In this document: positions 18,837 to 27,287 of the stretch, piece after piece
Layout: every line of letters starts with the position of its first letter
Numbering within the stretch: the stretch's first letter is position 1
NCBI GenBank assembly: GCA_021774195.1
Contig: JAJFJJ010000070.1
Coordinates: 1 to 53,896, forward strand
Length of the DNA: 53,896 bases
Source: Nitrosomonas sp.
GTDB lineage: Bacteria; Pseudomonadota; Gammaproteobacteria; Burkholderiales; Nitrosomonadaceae
Reading direction: 5' to 3'
Position numbers and translations under genes: made by a program
Notes under the pieces: generated by a model
What the model saw: the letters and a program-made list of their open reading frames with translations, nothing else
What the model was told of the DNA's origin: nothing
The model's database searches: none

Positions 18837-20439
18837 GTGTCACACTATTTTCGCATGTGATTCTGAAATGTCCGCCAACTGTATTCTTGATACATTCAAG
18901 TGAAGCGTGATTTGCCTCACACATTTCGCGGGCAACATATAAACCCAAACCTGTCCCACTGACTGCAGTGGTAAAAAATGGTTCAAATAATTGTTTTAAT
19001 TGTTGAGGGGGTACGCCTGGCCCATCATCAATGACGTCTAAATAGGATTTTGTTTTATGTTCACTTTGAGTTAATTTGATATGAATACTGTTTTCTTGTT
19101 GTTGACTATGGCGCCAAGCATTGCAGCATAAGTTCCATAGAATTTGGTTTAAATGGCTACGATCAAAAATTATTGTGCATGAATTAGGAAGATCCAGCTT
19201 GAGTTTGTCCCGATCAATACATTCTGAATGACAAAAATCCTCTAGAAAGTCAAGAAAAAATACTTCTAAGTCAATTGACTCTGGTTGAGCGATATCCCGG
19301 CGATTTAGATGCAAGATATCTTGCACAATTTTATTGAGACGTTGGCTATTCTCACCAATGATACGAATTAAACGTAGTCGTGTTGGATTAACTGGACTTG
19401 TCTGTTCTTCTTCTGCGAGTAGCTCAGCAGCGTGATTAATGGACGATAGCGGATTGCGGATTTCATGTGCAATATTAGCAGTTAGACGCCCTAAAGCAGC
19501 CAGCTTTAATTGTTGCACTTGGGACTGAACACGGCTCATATCTTCTAGAAAAATGACGACACCTGCCCAACTGCTATTTTTTAGAGAAACAAACCGAGTT
19601 CTAACAACAGTGTCGCAATCTGGAAGTTTGAGAAGGTCAAAGATGGTGCTAGCGTCATCATGCCAGATAGTTAAACGAGTTGCTAGGGTAGGGGCAAGTC
19701 TAGATAACCTTTCTGGTTGTTTGCTATCAGATTGTGGCGGTAAGCCAAGGAGTATCTCAGCGTAACTATTGCGTTGTTTAATATAACCATGCTTATCGAT
19801 GACTAGGACACCTTCTTGTAAATCCTGGATGACCAATTGATTGATTTGAGCCATATTAGCCAGATCAACACCACGTTCAAGTGCCAGTTGTTCGCTAGCC
19901 AATGTGTAGCTAGCAAGTTGATGCGCCAACCAAGCCACTGCAAAATAACCCATACTCAATAAACCAGCGTGTGTATATTGAGCGGAATAACCTTGTATTG
20001 ATAGAAAAGTATAGGTTTCTTGTAGTAATACACCTATGGTTGCTAGCGACGCAAAAAACAGCGCCATACGTCCGCGACTAATCAGGCCTGCCCCTGCCAA
20101 CGAAACCAGGAGTAAAGTACCCAACCCACTTTGCAAGCCACCACTCGCATAAATCATAATGCAGATAAAAATGATGTCGATGGTGATTTGCAGCGTCAAT
20201 TGGCTAGCAAAATTTGGGTTTCTTAGCCTGTTCATTAAAATCGAGATACTGCTTAAAATCACATGTCCCCATGCCGCTTGTAAAAATAAGGTGTAATTAT
20301 GGCCACCAAAATTACTTAGTTGGAATTTCCAAATGGCGACAAGACAAATGACCACAGCGATACGATAGACATTAAAATAAAATAATGAATGCCAGAACTG
20401 GTCCGTATAAATGAATTCAGACGGACTGTTATTCGCCAT
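18829..20439 (-). CDS. pilS: Sensor histidine kinase PilS
   Basis: The 536-residue membrane kinase pairs with the adjacent PilR. The N-terminal 190 residues hold about six membrane helices, as in PilS. A PAS-like segment follows (DLQEGVLVIDKHGYIKQRN). The HisKA domain has the phospho-acceptor His in ANIAHEIRNPLSSINHAAEL. The HATPase has N-box LWNLCCNAWRHS, DDGPGVPP, FEPFFTT and GTGLGLYVAREM. It lies 41 bp downstream of the PP0621-family gene on the same strand, so the three probably form one transcript. Confidence 0.93.
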   Translation of the reverse strand: MANNSPSEFIYTDQFWHSLFYFNVYRIAVVICLVAIWKFQLSNFGGHNYTLFLQAAWGHVILSSISILMNRLRNPNFASQLTLQITIDIIFICIMIYASGGLQSGLGTLLLVSLAGAGLISRGRMALFFASLATIGVLLQETYTFLSIQGYSAQYTHAGLLSMGYFAVAWLAHQLASYTLASEQLALERGVDLANMAQINQLVIQDLQEGVLVIDKHGYIKQRNSYAEILLGLPPQSDSKQPERLSRLAPTLATRLTIWHDDASTIFDLLKLPDCDTVVRTRFVSLKNSSWAGVVIFLEDMSRVQSQVQQLKLAALGRLTANIAHEIRNPLSSINHAAELLAEEEQTSPVNPTRLRLIRIIGENSQRLNKIVQDILHLNRRDIAQPESIDLEVFFLDFLEDFCHSECIDRDKLKLDLPNSCTIIFDRSHLNQILWNLCCNAWRHSQQQENSIHIKLTQSEHKTKSYLDVIDDGPGVPPQQLKQLFEPFFTTAVSGTGLGLYVAREMCEANHASLECIKNTVGGHFRITCENSVTHA

Positions 20440-20480
20440 GTCGAGAAAGTGTTGGAAAGGGAGTCACGTATTTATAGAAC

Positions 20481-20708
20481 CTATTCAGTCGTATCTAAAA
20501 ATTGATGACAATGCTCATCACTGCAGAAAAATTTTTCTTCAGCGGAAACACTCTCACTTTTAGGTAAATGCACGCCACAATAGGAGCAACATACCATATC
20601 TTCTATAGCTTCCGGTGGCATGTCCTCTTGTGTTTCGTTTGTTTGGCGGCTTTTGACAAACCAATAAATTAGTAAACCAATGATGGTGAAAAAAACTAGC
20701 TTGCCCAT
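20481..20708 (-). CDS. PP0621-family membrane protein with Cys cluster
   Basis: The 75-residue protein has one N-terminal membrane helix (KLVFFTIIGLLIYWFV) and a C-terminal metal-binding-like cluster MVCCSYCGVHLPKSE followed by KFFCSDEHCHQFL. This is the PP0621 family, found next to pilS in many beta- and gammaproteobacteria. The Cys/His pattern suggests a zinc-binding TRASH-like knuckle. The function is unknown. It lies upstream of pilS on the same strand. Confidence 0.85.
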   Translation of the reverse strand: MGKLVFFTIIGLLIYWFVKSRQTNETQEDMPPEAIEDMVCCSYCGVHLPKSESVSAEEKFFCSDEHCHQFLDTTE

Positions 20709-21009
20709 AATGATGTTCCTCTACAATTTGTTTTAGGAATGATGATTTGTTGTATAGCGTTAGCTATAAACAGCTCACCCTATTATAAATTGGATTGATG
20801 AAAAATCAGATTTTTCCGAAAGAAAGTCAGTGATAGCGCATTTTATGCGGTAATTAGTTATCGGAACGGGTCTTTAAAATCGCTCTAAGTACGTATTTTA
20901 CCGATAGGAGAGGATTGCAACTGTGTTTTAAATCACTGTCGTTTAAAAAAACTCTTAATGGGATTATGGATTAGATCAGATGTAGTGCTAATGGCTTGAA
21001 TTATACAGG
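20709..21009. other. Intergenic stretch between PP0621 gene and hpnA
   Basis: About 300 bp without a gene. It contains small palindromes ATAGCGTTAGCTAT (20755-20768) and GAAAAATC-A-GATTTTTC (near 20800), which may mark the end of the hpnA transcript or the control region of the PP0621-pilSR transcript. I could not place a convincing promoter. Confidence 0.4.
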
Positions 21010-21999
21010 TCAGTCACAATAGTGATTGGCTTTGAACCAGATAACGGCATCTTTAAGCGCGTCGGCTGCTGGACGATATTGATAACCTAACTCACGTTGT
21101 GCTTTTTCACTGGAGAAATACATGATCTTTTTTGCCATACGAATGCTATCCAGCGTTGCACGGGGTTCTTTTTTTGTTACAGCAGCAATTTTTTCCATTG
21201 CCCAGGCAATGGGTAACATAAAATTAACCGGTAGACTAGCACGTTTGACATGTTTGCCATTGATTTCGTCTATAGTCTGCAGAATCTGTAAAAGTGTCAT
21301 ATTGTCACCACCTAAGATATAGCGTTCATTTATCTTGCCATACTTATGAGCTAATAAATGGCCATGAGCGATATCATCGACATGTGCGATATTTAGGCCG
21401 GTATTCACATAGGCTGGCATTTTGTCGTTAAGTGTATCAACCACTATCCGCCCGGTCGGTGTGGGTCTTATATCGTTTTGGCCAATCGGTGTGGAGGGGT
21501 TGACAATCACTAATGGTAACTGATGTTTTTCAGTAAGTTGTTGAACAGCTTGTTCGGCAAGAAATTTAGAACGTTTATAATGCCCGGTCATATTTTCCAA
21601 ACTTGACGGTGTGTCCTCATTGGCTGATGAACCATCCTGTTTGAGTCCTAAGGTTGCCACGCTACTCGTGTAGACCATACGTTCTACACCAGCATCTGCA
21701 GCGGCCAAGATTAGTGCCTGCGACCCATTAATGTTGATCTCATTCATGGTTTTGGGGTCAGGAACCCAAAGACGATAATCTGCTGCAACATGAAATAAAT
21801 TATCACAACCTTTCACCGCTTGTTTTAAAGACTCATGGTCAAGTAAATCACCCACTGCGATTTCAAGAGGATAACCTTCAAGGTTACTTCGATCACTGCT
21901 AGGTCTAGCCAATACACGTACTTCATGGCCTGCTGCTAGTAAACAACGCATAACGGCAGAACCAAGGAATCCCGTTGCACCCGTAACCAATGATTTCAT
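21010..21999 (-). CDS. hpnA: Hopanoid-associated sugar epimerase HpnA-like
   Basis: A 329-residue extended short-chain dehydrogenase. It has an N-terminal Rossmann motif TGATGFLGSAV, the HVAADYRLWVPDP stretch characteristic of HpnA, TSSVATLGL, the active-site HYKRSKFLAE (YxxxK) and NPSTPIGQNDIRPTPTG. HpnA members are found with hopanoid genes and are predicted NAD(P)-dependent sugar epimerases/reductases; the reaction is not firmly known. The start at 21999 is ATG; an in-frame TTG at 22005 is unlikely. The squalene/phytoene synthase gene lies 54 bp upstream on the same strand, supporting a polyprenyl/hopanoid context, but no squalene-hopene cyclase is present here. Confidence 0.85.
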   Translation of the reverse strand: MKSLVTGATGFLGSAVMRCLLAAGHEVRVLARPSSDRSNLEGYPLEIAVGDLLDHESLKQAVKGCDNLFHVAADYRLWVPDPKTMNEININGSQALILAAADAGVERMVYTSSVATLGLKQDGSSANEDTPSSLENMTGHYKRSKFLAEQAVQQLTEKHQLPLVIVNPSTPIGQNDIRPTPTGRIVVDTLNDKMPAYVNTGLNIAHVDDIAHGHLLAHKYGKINERYILGGDNMTLLQILQTIDEINGKHVKRASLPVNFMLPIAWAMEKIAAVTKKEPRATLDSIRMAKKIMYFSSEKAQRELGYQYRPAADALKDAVIWFKANHYCD

Positions 22000-22053
22000 A
22001 ACCAAAATAACCTATAATTTTAAAAAAATGAGATGAAAAGTTGCGATATTGAA

Positions 22054-23109
22054 CTATGTGTTTATTAATGTGGCTTTTGAAATTTCAGTATCTGGTAGAT
22101 TCTTTGAAGTCGCTTTAAAAAGCATCTTTAGCGCCCAATTGTTACTGGCTAATAAGCTTGTGGTAATTACTGTCGCTTTAACACTGCGTCGTGTGATTTT
22201 AACCTGTTGGCCATCAGTAAAGTCGAGTTGCTGGTTAATTTTTTCTAGGGTTAAAACCGCCATGCCCAAAGCCCATAAGCAAAATTTGCGGATGCCTTTT
22301 TCATGCGTAGGAAGCATGCAAGTATATGCCAACGCGTTTTCTAAATGTCCCTTGGCGACCCCCACTAACTCACCCAGTCCTGCCTGGAAATGCTTATCTG
22401 ACTGGTCTGGCTGCAGCGTACTAAGATTGAATCCATGTTTCTGAAAAATATCTTGAGGTAGCCAACATGCGCCACGTTTACGATCATCCCAGATATCTTT
22501 CAAGATATTAGTCATTTGTAATCCTTGCCCAAAAGATACGGCCAACTTCAGCAATATATCTTTGTTTTGATTAATCTCCGGCGAGTAATCACAAAATAAC
22601 TCAGTTAGCATTTCTCCGACAACACCAGCCACGTAATAGCAATATTTATCCATGGCAGCTAGATCTTTCAAACCTTCCAGTGTTTCCGTTTCTTGATAAT
22701 CAGCCATGCCATGTCCCATGATACGTACGCATCGCTCTAATGCATGGCGTTGGGCTGTATTAAAACTGTGTGTGATGCGTATTACAGTCGGAGTATTTTT
22801 GATTAAATCATGTTCAGCAGGAATAGTATGGTCGGAGAGGAGGGGGTAGAGTGTATCGACAAATTCTTGAGCCTGAACATTGCCACAAACAACCTCAGCA
22901 AACATATCAGCCAGTTGTCGGGTTTGAGCAATAGTTAATGCATTGTCATCTTCAATGGTGTCGGTAATACGACATAGCAGATAAGCATTGCCGACAACAT
23001 CACGTAATGATTCTGGCAATTGCGGAATAGTCAAAGCAAAAGTACGTGAAACACCTTGCAAGATAAGATCCTGATACTGCTTATCCTCTAGACTTGGCTG
23101 GTTAGTCAT
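22054..23109 (-). CDS. Squalene/phytoene synthase family protein
   Basis: The 351-residue prenyltransferase has the two Asp-rich metal-binding motifs of the family, DTIEDD near residue 50 and NILKDIWDDRKRG near 200, plus GVSRTFALTIPQLP at the N terminus and GLQMTNILKD. It should condense two farnesyl-PP (or related prenyl-PP) head to head. A hydrophobic C-terminal extension (about 310-345) resembles squalene synthases rather than HpnC/HpnD. Next to hpnA it most likely feeds hopanoid or other squalene-derived lipids. Phytoene or dehydrosqualene formation cannot be excluded without desaturase neighbours. Confidence 0.85.
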   Translation of the reverse strand: MTNQPSLEDKQYQDLILQGVSRTFALTIPQLPESLRDVVGNAYLLCRITDTIEDDNALTIAQTRQLADMFAEVVCGNVQAQEFVDTLYPLLSDHTIPAEHDLIKNTPTVIRITHSFNTAQRHALERCVRIMGHGMADYQETETLEGLKDLAAMDKYCYYVAGVVGEMLTELFCDYSPEINQNKDILLKLAVSFGQGLQMTNILKDIWDDRKRGACWLPQDIFQKHGFNLSTLQPDQSDKHFQAGLGELVGVAKGHLENALAYTCMLPTHEKGIRKFCLWALGMAVLTLEKINQQLDFTDGQQVKITRRSVKATVITTSLLASNNWALKMLFKATSKNLPDTEISKATLINT

Positions 23110-23175
23110 TACGAAATTATTATGATTTTATGTGAATACCGAATATTACTATAACCTTGCGGTGCAAAGTGCTTA

Positions 23176-23313
23176 TTCTGCGTAACTATTCAGCTTGCCT
23201 CTAAGATTCACCATTTCTGCGATATGAAATGATCATTTACACGTGTAAACTCATATCTCGCACCTTGAACTGATGAGTTCTGAGGCACAGAACAGTTACC
23301 GCAATACGCAGAC
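23176..23313. repeat. Family D long imperfect palindrome
   Basis: About 138 bp between lysA and the squalene synthase gene read as one long imperfect inverted repeat. It has CTGCGTA at 23178-23184 against TACGCAG at 23305-23311, ACTATTCAGCTTGCCTC against the complement of GAGGCACAGAACAGT, GCGATATGA against TCATATCTCGC, and a perfect 14-bp palindrome TTTACACGTGTAAA at the centre (23236-23249). The 19-bp CAGAACAGTTACCGCAATA recurs exactly at 45537-45555, and a close match to the centre (ATTTACACTTGTAAAT) lies at 10824-10839. That suggests a dispersed element with fragments elsewhere. Confidence 0.6.
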
Positions 23314-23319
23314 GGGTTA

Positions 23320-24576
23320 CTATTCTGCCAGCATAGTTTCTGTGGCGATTAACTCATCGATCGTTTCGCGTTTTCGTATCAGATGAACTTGATTACCATC
23401 AGTCATCACTTCTGCGGCCCGCGGACGAGTATTGTAATTTGAACTCATACTCATACCATAGGCACCTGCAGACATCACTGCAAGTAAATCGCCACTAGTC
23501 AAACTGAGTTTGCGATTTTTTCCAAGAAAGTCGCCGGTCTCGCAGATTGGGCCGACGATCTGATATTCATGCATTTCACCAGTTTTTTGTTGGACGGGCA
23601 AAATATGATGGTAGGCATCATACAGTGCAGGGCGCAGTAGATCATTCATGGCGGCATCAACGACTGCAAAATTTCTATCCGGTGTATGTTTAAGGTATTC
23701 GGTACGGGTTAATAATAACCCTGCATTACCAATCATGGAACGACCGGGTTCAATTAGAAGTCTCTGTTTCAATTGTGCTGTGCTGGTACATAGTGACGAG
23801 ACATAATCCTTAATCGAGGGTGGTGTTTCGTCTAAATAGCGAATCCCTAATCCGCCACCTAAATCCAGATGTTCGATAAAAATCCCTTGCGATTGTAACT
23901 GTTCTAAAAGATGTAACATTTTTTCACTGGCTTGCATGAAAGGACTCAATTCAGTGAGTTGAGAGCCAATATGGCAGTCTAAGCCAGTAAATTTAATATG
24001 AGGAAATTGTTGTGACGATTGATAAATACTGATTGCTTCGCTGACAGGTACACCAAATTTGTTTTCTTTAAGGCCAGTTGAAATATAAGGGTGGGTTTTA
24101 GCATCAACGTCAGGATTAACTCTTAAACTAACCGGTGCGATTTTGTTCATCTCTCCCGCCAGCTTATCTAATTGTTGTAATTCAGTATGAGACTCCACAT
24201 TAAAACATAGTATATTAGCGGCAAGTGCCATGCGCATTTCTTCACGGTTTTTTCCAACGCCTGAGAATACAATCTTGCGCGGATCGCCACCTGCGGTAAT
24301 GACGCGTTGTAATTCGCCACCAGAGACAATATCGAACCCACTGCCAAGTCGCGCGAGTAAATTAAGAACAGCCAAGTTAGAATTAGCCTTTACCGCATAA
24401 CAAATGAGATGTTCACGTGCTCCAAAGGCTTTTTCAAATGCATGATATGCAGAGACGATTGCAGCACGAGAATAAACGTAGCAGGGCGTGCCAAATTGTT
24501 CGGCTATATTTTGTAGGGGGATAGATTCAGCGTGCAGCTCACCATCCAAGTAGTTAAATTCAGAAAAACCGCTCAT
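23320..24576 (-). CDS. lysA: Diaminopimelate decarboxylase
   Basis: Decarboxylates meso-diaminopimelate to L-lysine, the last step of lysine synthesis. At 418 residues it is typical of proteobacterial LysA: PLP-binding Lys63 in CYAVKANSNLAVL, SGGELQR, DCHIGSQ, LDLGGGLGIRY, EPGRSMIGNAG and the cross-subunit Cys in GPICETGDFLG. The start ATG overlaps the stop of lptM by one base (TAATG), so the two are co-translated, as in many gammaproteobacteria. dapF, often next, is not present here. Confidence 0.97.
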   Translation of the reverse strand: MSGFSEFNYLDGELHAESIPLQNIAEQFGTPCYVYSRAAIVSAYHAFEKAFGAREHLICYAVKANSNLAVLNLLARLGSGFDIVSGGELQRVITAGGDPRKIVFSGVGKNREEMRMALAANILCFNVESHTELQQLDKLAGEMNKIAPVSLRVNPDVDAKTHPYISTGLKENKFGVPVSEAISIYQSSQQFPHIKFTGLDCHIGSQLTELSPFMQASEKMLHLLEQLQSQGIFIEHLDLGGGLGIRYLDETPPSIKDYVSSLCTSTAQLKQRLLIEPGRSMIGNAGLLLTRTEYLKHTPDRNFAVVDAAMNDLLRPALYDAYHHILPVQQKTGEMHEYQIVGPICETGDFLGKNRKLSLTSGDLLAVMSAGAYGMSMSSNYNTRPRAAEVMTDGNQVHLIRKRETIDELIATETMLAE

Positions 24577-24704
24577 TATTGCTCAGTATCATTTTGTGAT
24601 GTAAAAGTAGTGTCGACTTCAGGCTGAGGAATATAAAGTGGTCCTTTCGTGCCGCAAGCGCTTAGAGAAATCATTGAGATTAAAAGTATGCAAAATGAAC
24701 GCAC
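24576..24704 (-). CDS. lptM: LptM (YifL)-type small lipoprotein
   Basis: A 42-codon frame starting with GTG at 24702-24704, preceded by AAGG seven bases upstream. The product VRSFCILLISMISLSACGTK has a lipobox (SLSAC), and the mature part begins CGTKGPLYIPQPE, which is the LptM/YifL signature. LptM helps the LptD-LptE lipopolysaccharide translocon to mature at the outer membrane. Its position directly before lysA, with a TAATG overlap, is the classical arrangement. It is easy to miss because of its size and GTG start. Confidence 0.9.
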   Translation of the reverse strand: MRSFCILLISMISLSACGTKGPLYIPQPEVDTTFTSQNDTEQ

Positions 24705-24767
24705 GTTAATGGCCTTTTTATAGAAGTATTGGATGACGGGATACTATCATAAGAAATACAGGGCGCC

Positions 24768-24937
24768 TCTAAAAATTCGGATTTCTAAACAAGACAAGAC
24801 AAGGCGAGAGAGAAAATATTGATGCAGCATATCGCTGATAGGTAAGGAGACATTTCTTGTGCCTAACGCAGTGTTGTGACGAAACGGGGTAAGCAGGCAA
24901 TTCGCTTTACGGAAGCTCGCAAATATGGGTTTTTAGA
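24768..24937. repeat. Family C MITE-like element, single copy
   Basis: The ends TCTAAAAATTCGGATTT (24768-24784) and AAATATGGGTTTTTAGA (24921-24937) form a 17-bp imperfect inverted repeat. The inside has no open frame and looks unlike its neighbours (ACAAGACAAGACAAGGCG). It sits between lptM and the end of the Mla-like operon. Only one copy is in the window, so the assignment as a mobile repeat rests on the end symmetry. Confidence 0.45.
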
Positions 24938-24984
24938 TATTTTGATGAGAATACAGCTTGTACTCAAGGTTTCTTAGTTTGTTT

Positions 24985-25608
24985 TCAGTGATTCTCTAAT
25001 GTATTGATTAGCCAATCTACGATTTCATTGATAAGTTGATTGCTGCCATCAATTAAAGCACTAACTGCACCAGCAGCATCGGCAGTTGGTGCATATTGTT
25101 GAGTATTAAAAGTTTGTTGGCCTACCAAAACATGTGATTTGCGTTCTATAAGGCTGGCTCGCATATTAATATACGCATGACTATTATCTAATGTTTCAAA
25201 TACTTGTGTGAATTCATCTAATTCGAGATGCAACACGTAATCAGATCGTGCTGTACTGCTCTCCTTTATGACCTGATAGTCTGTTGAAGTAACTATCTTA
25301 TGGCTTAATTGTTGGGTCAATAATTGTGAAGGAGGGGCGACCCAGCGATTGTTGGCATAACTGTAAGACCGGCTTGGGTTGTTGAAAGCTAGGCGATATT
25401 TAATCATGGTGTTATTAAGACCATGTGTCGATCTTACATCTGCGACAAGTATATTTTTAACGGATGTTGATGATGTTTTAGTCGCTGCGTCTTGTTGTGA
25501 TATTGGCAAACCAAAATCATAAGTAATTATTGCTGTGTTTGTTTTGGGGCCGATACTACACGCGCTCAATGCTATTATGCTGATTAAAATAATTAATATT
25601 TTATTCAT
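24985..25608 (-). CDS. PqiC-type ABC transport auxiliary lipoprotein
   Basis: A 207-residue outer-membrane lipoprotein with lipobox IIALSAC (Cys near residue 17) followed by the PqiC/DUF330 fold: LVADVRSTHGLNNTMIKYRL, RWVAPPSQLLTQQL and DYVLHLELDEFTQVF. In PqiABC and related MCE systems this lipoprotein completes the lipid bridge at the outer membrane. Its ATG overlaps the MlaD-like stop (ATGA), so it is the last gene of a four-gene transport operon. Confidence 0.87.
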   Translation of the reverse strand: MNKILIILISIIALSACSIGPKTNTAIITYDFGLPISQQDAATKTSSTSVKNILVADVRSTHGLNNTMIKYRLAFNNPSRSYSYANNRWVAPPSQLLTQQLSHKIVTSTDYQVIKESSTARSDYVLHLELDEFTQVFETLDNSHAYINMRASLIERKSHVLVGQQTFNTQQYAPTADAAGAVSALIDGSNQLINEIVDWLINTLENH

Positions 25609-26504
25609 TTGCCGTTTTCCTTGGGCACAATAAAACCTATTTCTCCTGGTCCGGCTAGTGGTTCAGTGCGCCCAAACAATAGACTTTGTGGGTTTTCTTC
25701 CAATTGTTGGAGCACACGATCCAAATGATATGAATTGCGTGTGATGCCATCCGTTACTTTACGTAATTCGGGAATAGTTATGGCCAATTCCTGCGTACTT
25801 TGCGATAAATTATCCAAAATTCCGCCCTGCTGGTTTGCATTGATAACCACATCATCCATCTCTACCAATAAGTGGTCAATATGTCTCACCAAGGAGCTAG
25901 TTTCAGTCGTTAATTCGACGAATGAATCTAATAGCGGTTGCGTATGATTGGCTAAACCATCAAAATTCTTACTTACTTTTTCAATGTTATACAGGATGTT
26001 GGTAATTTGCATTTGATTCTGCGGCCCTAATAATTCTTGCATTTTTTTGACTAGCAGATTGATGTTGCTTAATAAATCTTGGCCAGATCCGGCCACTTCA
26101 TCAAATAACGATTTATGCATTGGAATAAGTGCTTCATCTTTTAGGGGCGTTAAATCATCACCGTCATCATTTAGTTGAATAAAGGCTAGGCCAGTGACAC
26201 CTTGATAGCCCAGTTTTGCATAAACCCCTTGGGTCATATTGATATTTGCATCAATTGAAATATCAATCAGAATTTGATGGTTATTTTGGGGATCAAACTG
26301 AATACCTTCAACTTTTCCAATACTAACGCCACGATAGTGAACTGCAGATTGCGGGTTGAGGCCAGTAACAGACTCTTTAGAAACGACCATATATTGATTG
26401 CGTTGTATGGTATTGCCACTGAACCACATGGCTACGACAAGTATCGCAATACTAAGGGCGATTACAAATATTCCGGCTATGAGGGCATGGGCCCGATTTT
26501 CCAT
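25605..26504 (-). CDS. MlaD/MCE-domain lipid transport protein
   Basis: The 299-residue product has one N-terminal membrane helix (ALIAGIFVIALSIAILVVAMWF) and a single MCE domain (about 40-115; SVTGLNPQSAVHYRGVSIGKV, VYAKLGYQGVTGLAFIQL). A long helical tail (about 150-270) probably forms a periplasmic tube or coiled coil. The longer tail and the PqiC-like partner make it closer to the MCE-PqiC type of system than to the E. coli MlaFEDCB operon. The start lies 28 bp inside the ATPase gene. Confidence 0.88.
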   Translation of the reverse strand: MENRAHALIAGIFVIALSIAILVVAMWFSGNTIQRNQYMVVSKESVTGLNPQSAVHYRGVSIGKVEGIQFDPQNNHQILIDISIDANINMTQGVYAKLGYQGVTGLAFIQLNDDGDDLTPLKDEALIPMHKSLFDEVAGSGQDLLSNINLLVKKMQELLGPQNQMQITNILYNIEKVSKNFDGLANHTQPLLDSFVELTTETSSLVRHIDHLLVEMDDVVINANQQGGILDNLSQSTQELAITIPELRKVTDGITRNSYHLDRVLQQLEENPQSLLFGRTEPLAGPGEIGFIVPKENGK

Positions 26505-27283
26505 GTTTCCTCCTGGTTATTTGTTGATTGTTTATTGCGTACATTTTTGAAGAAGCTTTTTATAAATGGGTGTGGATAATGGCAAACTTCTTTAAATGTT
26601 CCCACTACAACAACTTGTAAGTCGGCTAAAACAGCAATTCGATCTGACAATGCCATTAGTGAATCTAAATCGTGCGTCACCATCACCATGGATAAGTCCA
26701 TTTCACGTCTCAGTGATAAAATGAGTTCTACAAAGCTCTCACTTAATTCCGGATCAAGACCGGCGGTAGGCTCATCCAAGAATAGTAACTCAGGGTCTAA
26801 CGCTAGGGCCCGCGCTAGTGCGACGCGCTTAATCATGCCACCAGATAGATCAGACGGCATTTTGTTTGCATGCTCTGGAGCAATAGCAACTGAGGCCAAC
26901 TTTAGCATGACGATATCACGGATAACTTTTTCACTTAAAGTATGCAATTCTCTTAATGGTAACGCGATATTATCAAATACCGTCAAAGCACTAAATAGCG
27001 CGCCTTGTTGAAACAGTACCCCACACCGATTCCTGATGTTTTTTAATTGATTAAAGTCACAATGATGGCGAGCGTGTCCAAACAATTTTACACGGCCTTT
27101 AGTCGGTTCTTCTAATCCAAGTATTTGCCTTAGCAGCGTTGTTTTTCCACTGCCGGAGCCGCCAACTAGCGTTAAAACCTCGCCACGATTGACACATAAA
27201 TTAACATCACGGTGGACAACGTGATTACCGAATTGTGTATGTAATGCCTCAACCTCAATGACACACTGATGTTTGTTATTCAT
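26477..27283 (-). CDS. MlaF-like ABC transporter ATPase
   Basis: The 268-residue ATPase has Walker A GGSGSGKTTLLRQ, a Q-loop near LFQQGALFSALTVFDNIALP, signature LSGGMIKRVALARALAL and Walker B ELLFLDEPTAGLDP, with H-loop MVTHDLDS. The FSALTVFDNIALP stretch is typical of ATPases of MCE lipid transporters. It should drive phospholipid movement between the inner and outer membranes together with the adjacent permease and MCE protein. It lies 4 bp after the permease gene. Confidence 0.92.
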   Translation of the reverse strand: MNNKHQCVIEVEALHTQFGNHVVHRDVNLCVNRGEVLTLVGGSGSGKTTLLRQILGLEEPTKGRVKLFGHARHHCDFNQLKNIRNRCGVLFQQGALFSALTVFDNIALPLRELHTLSEKVIRDIVMLKLASVAIAPEHANKMPSDLSGGMIKRVALARALALDPELLFLDEPTAGLDPELSESFVELILSLRREMDLSMVMVTHDLDSLMALSDRIAVLADLQVVVVGTFKEVCHYPHPFIKSFFKNVRNKQSTNNQEETWKIGPMPS

Positions 27284-27287
27284 TGTC

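Noticed and set aside
23110..23320. A lysine riboswitch or other leader RNA near lysA
   Set aside because: The structured stretch lies downstream of lysA, not upstream, and its long palindrome fits a repeat rather than a riboswitch.
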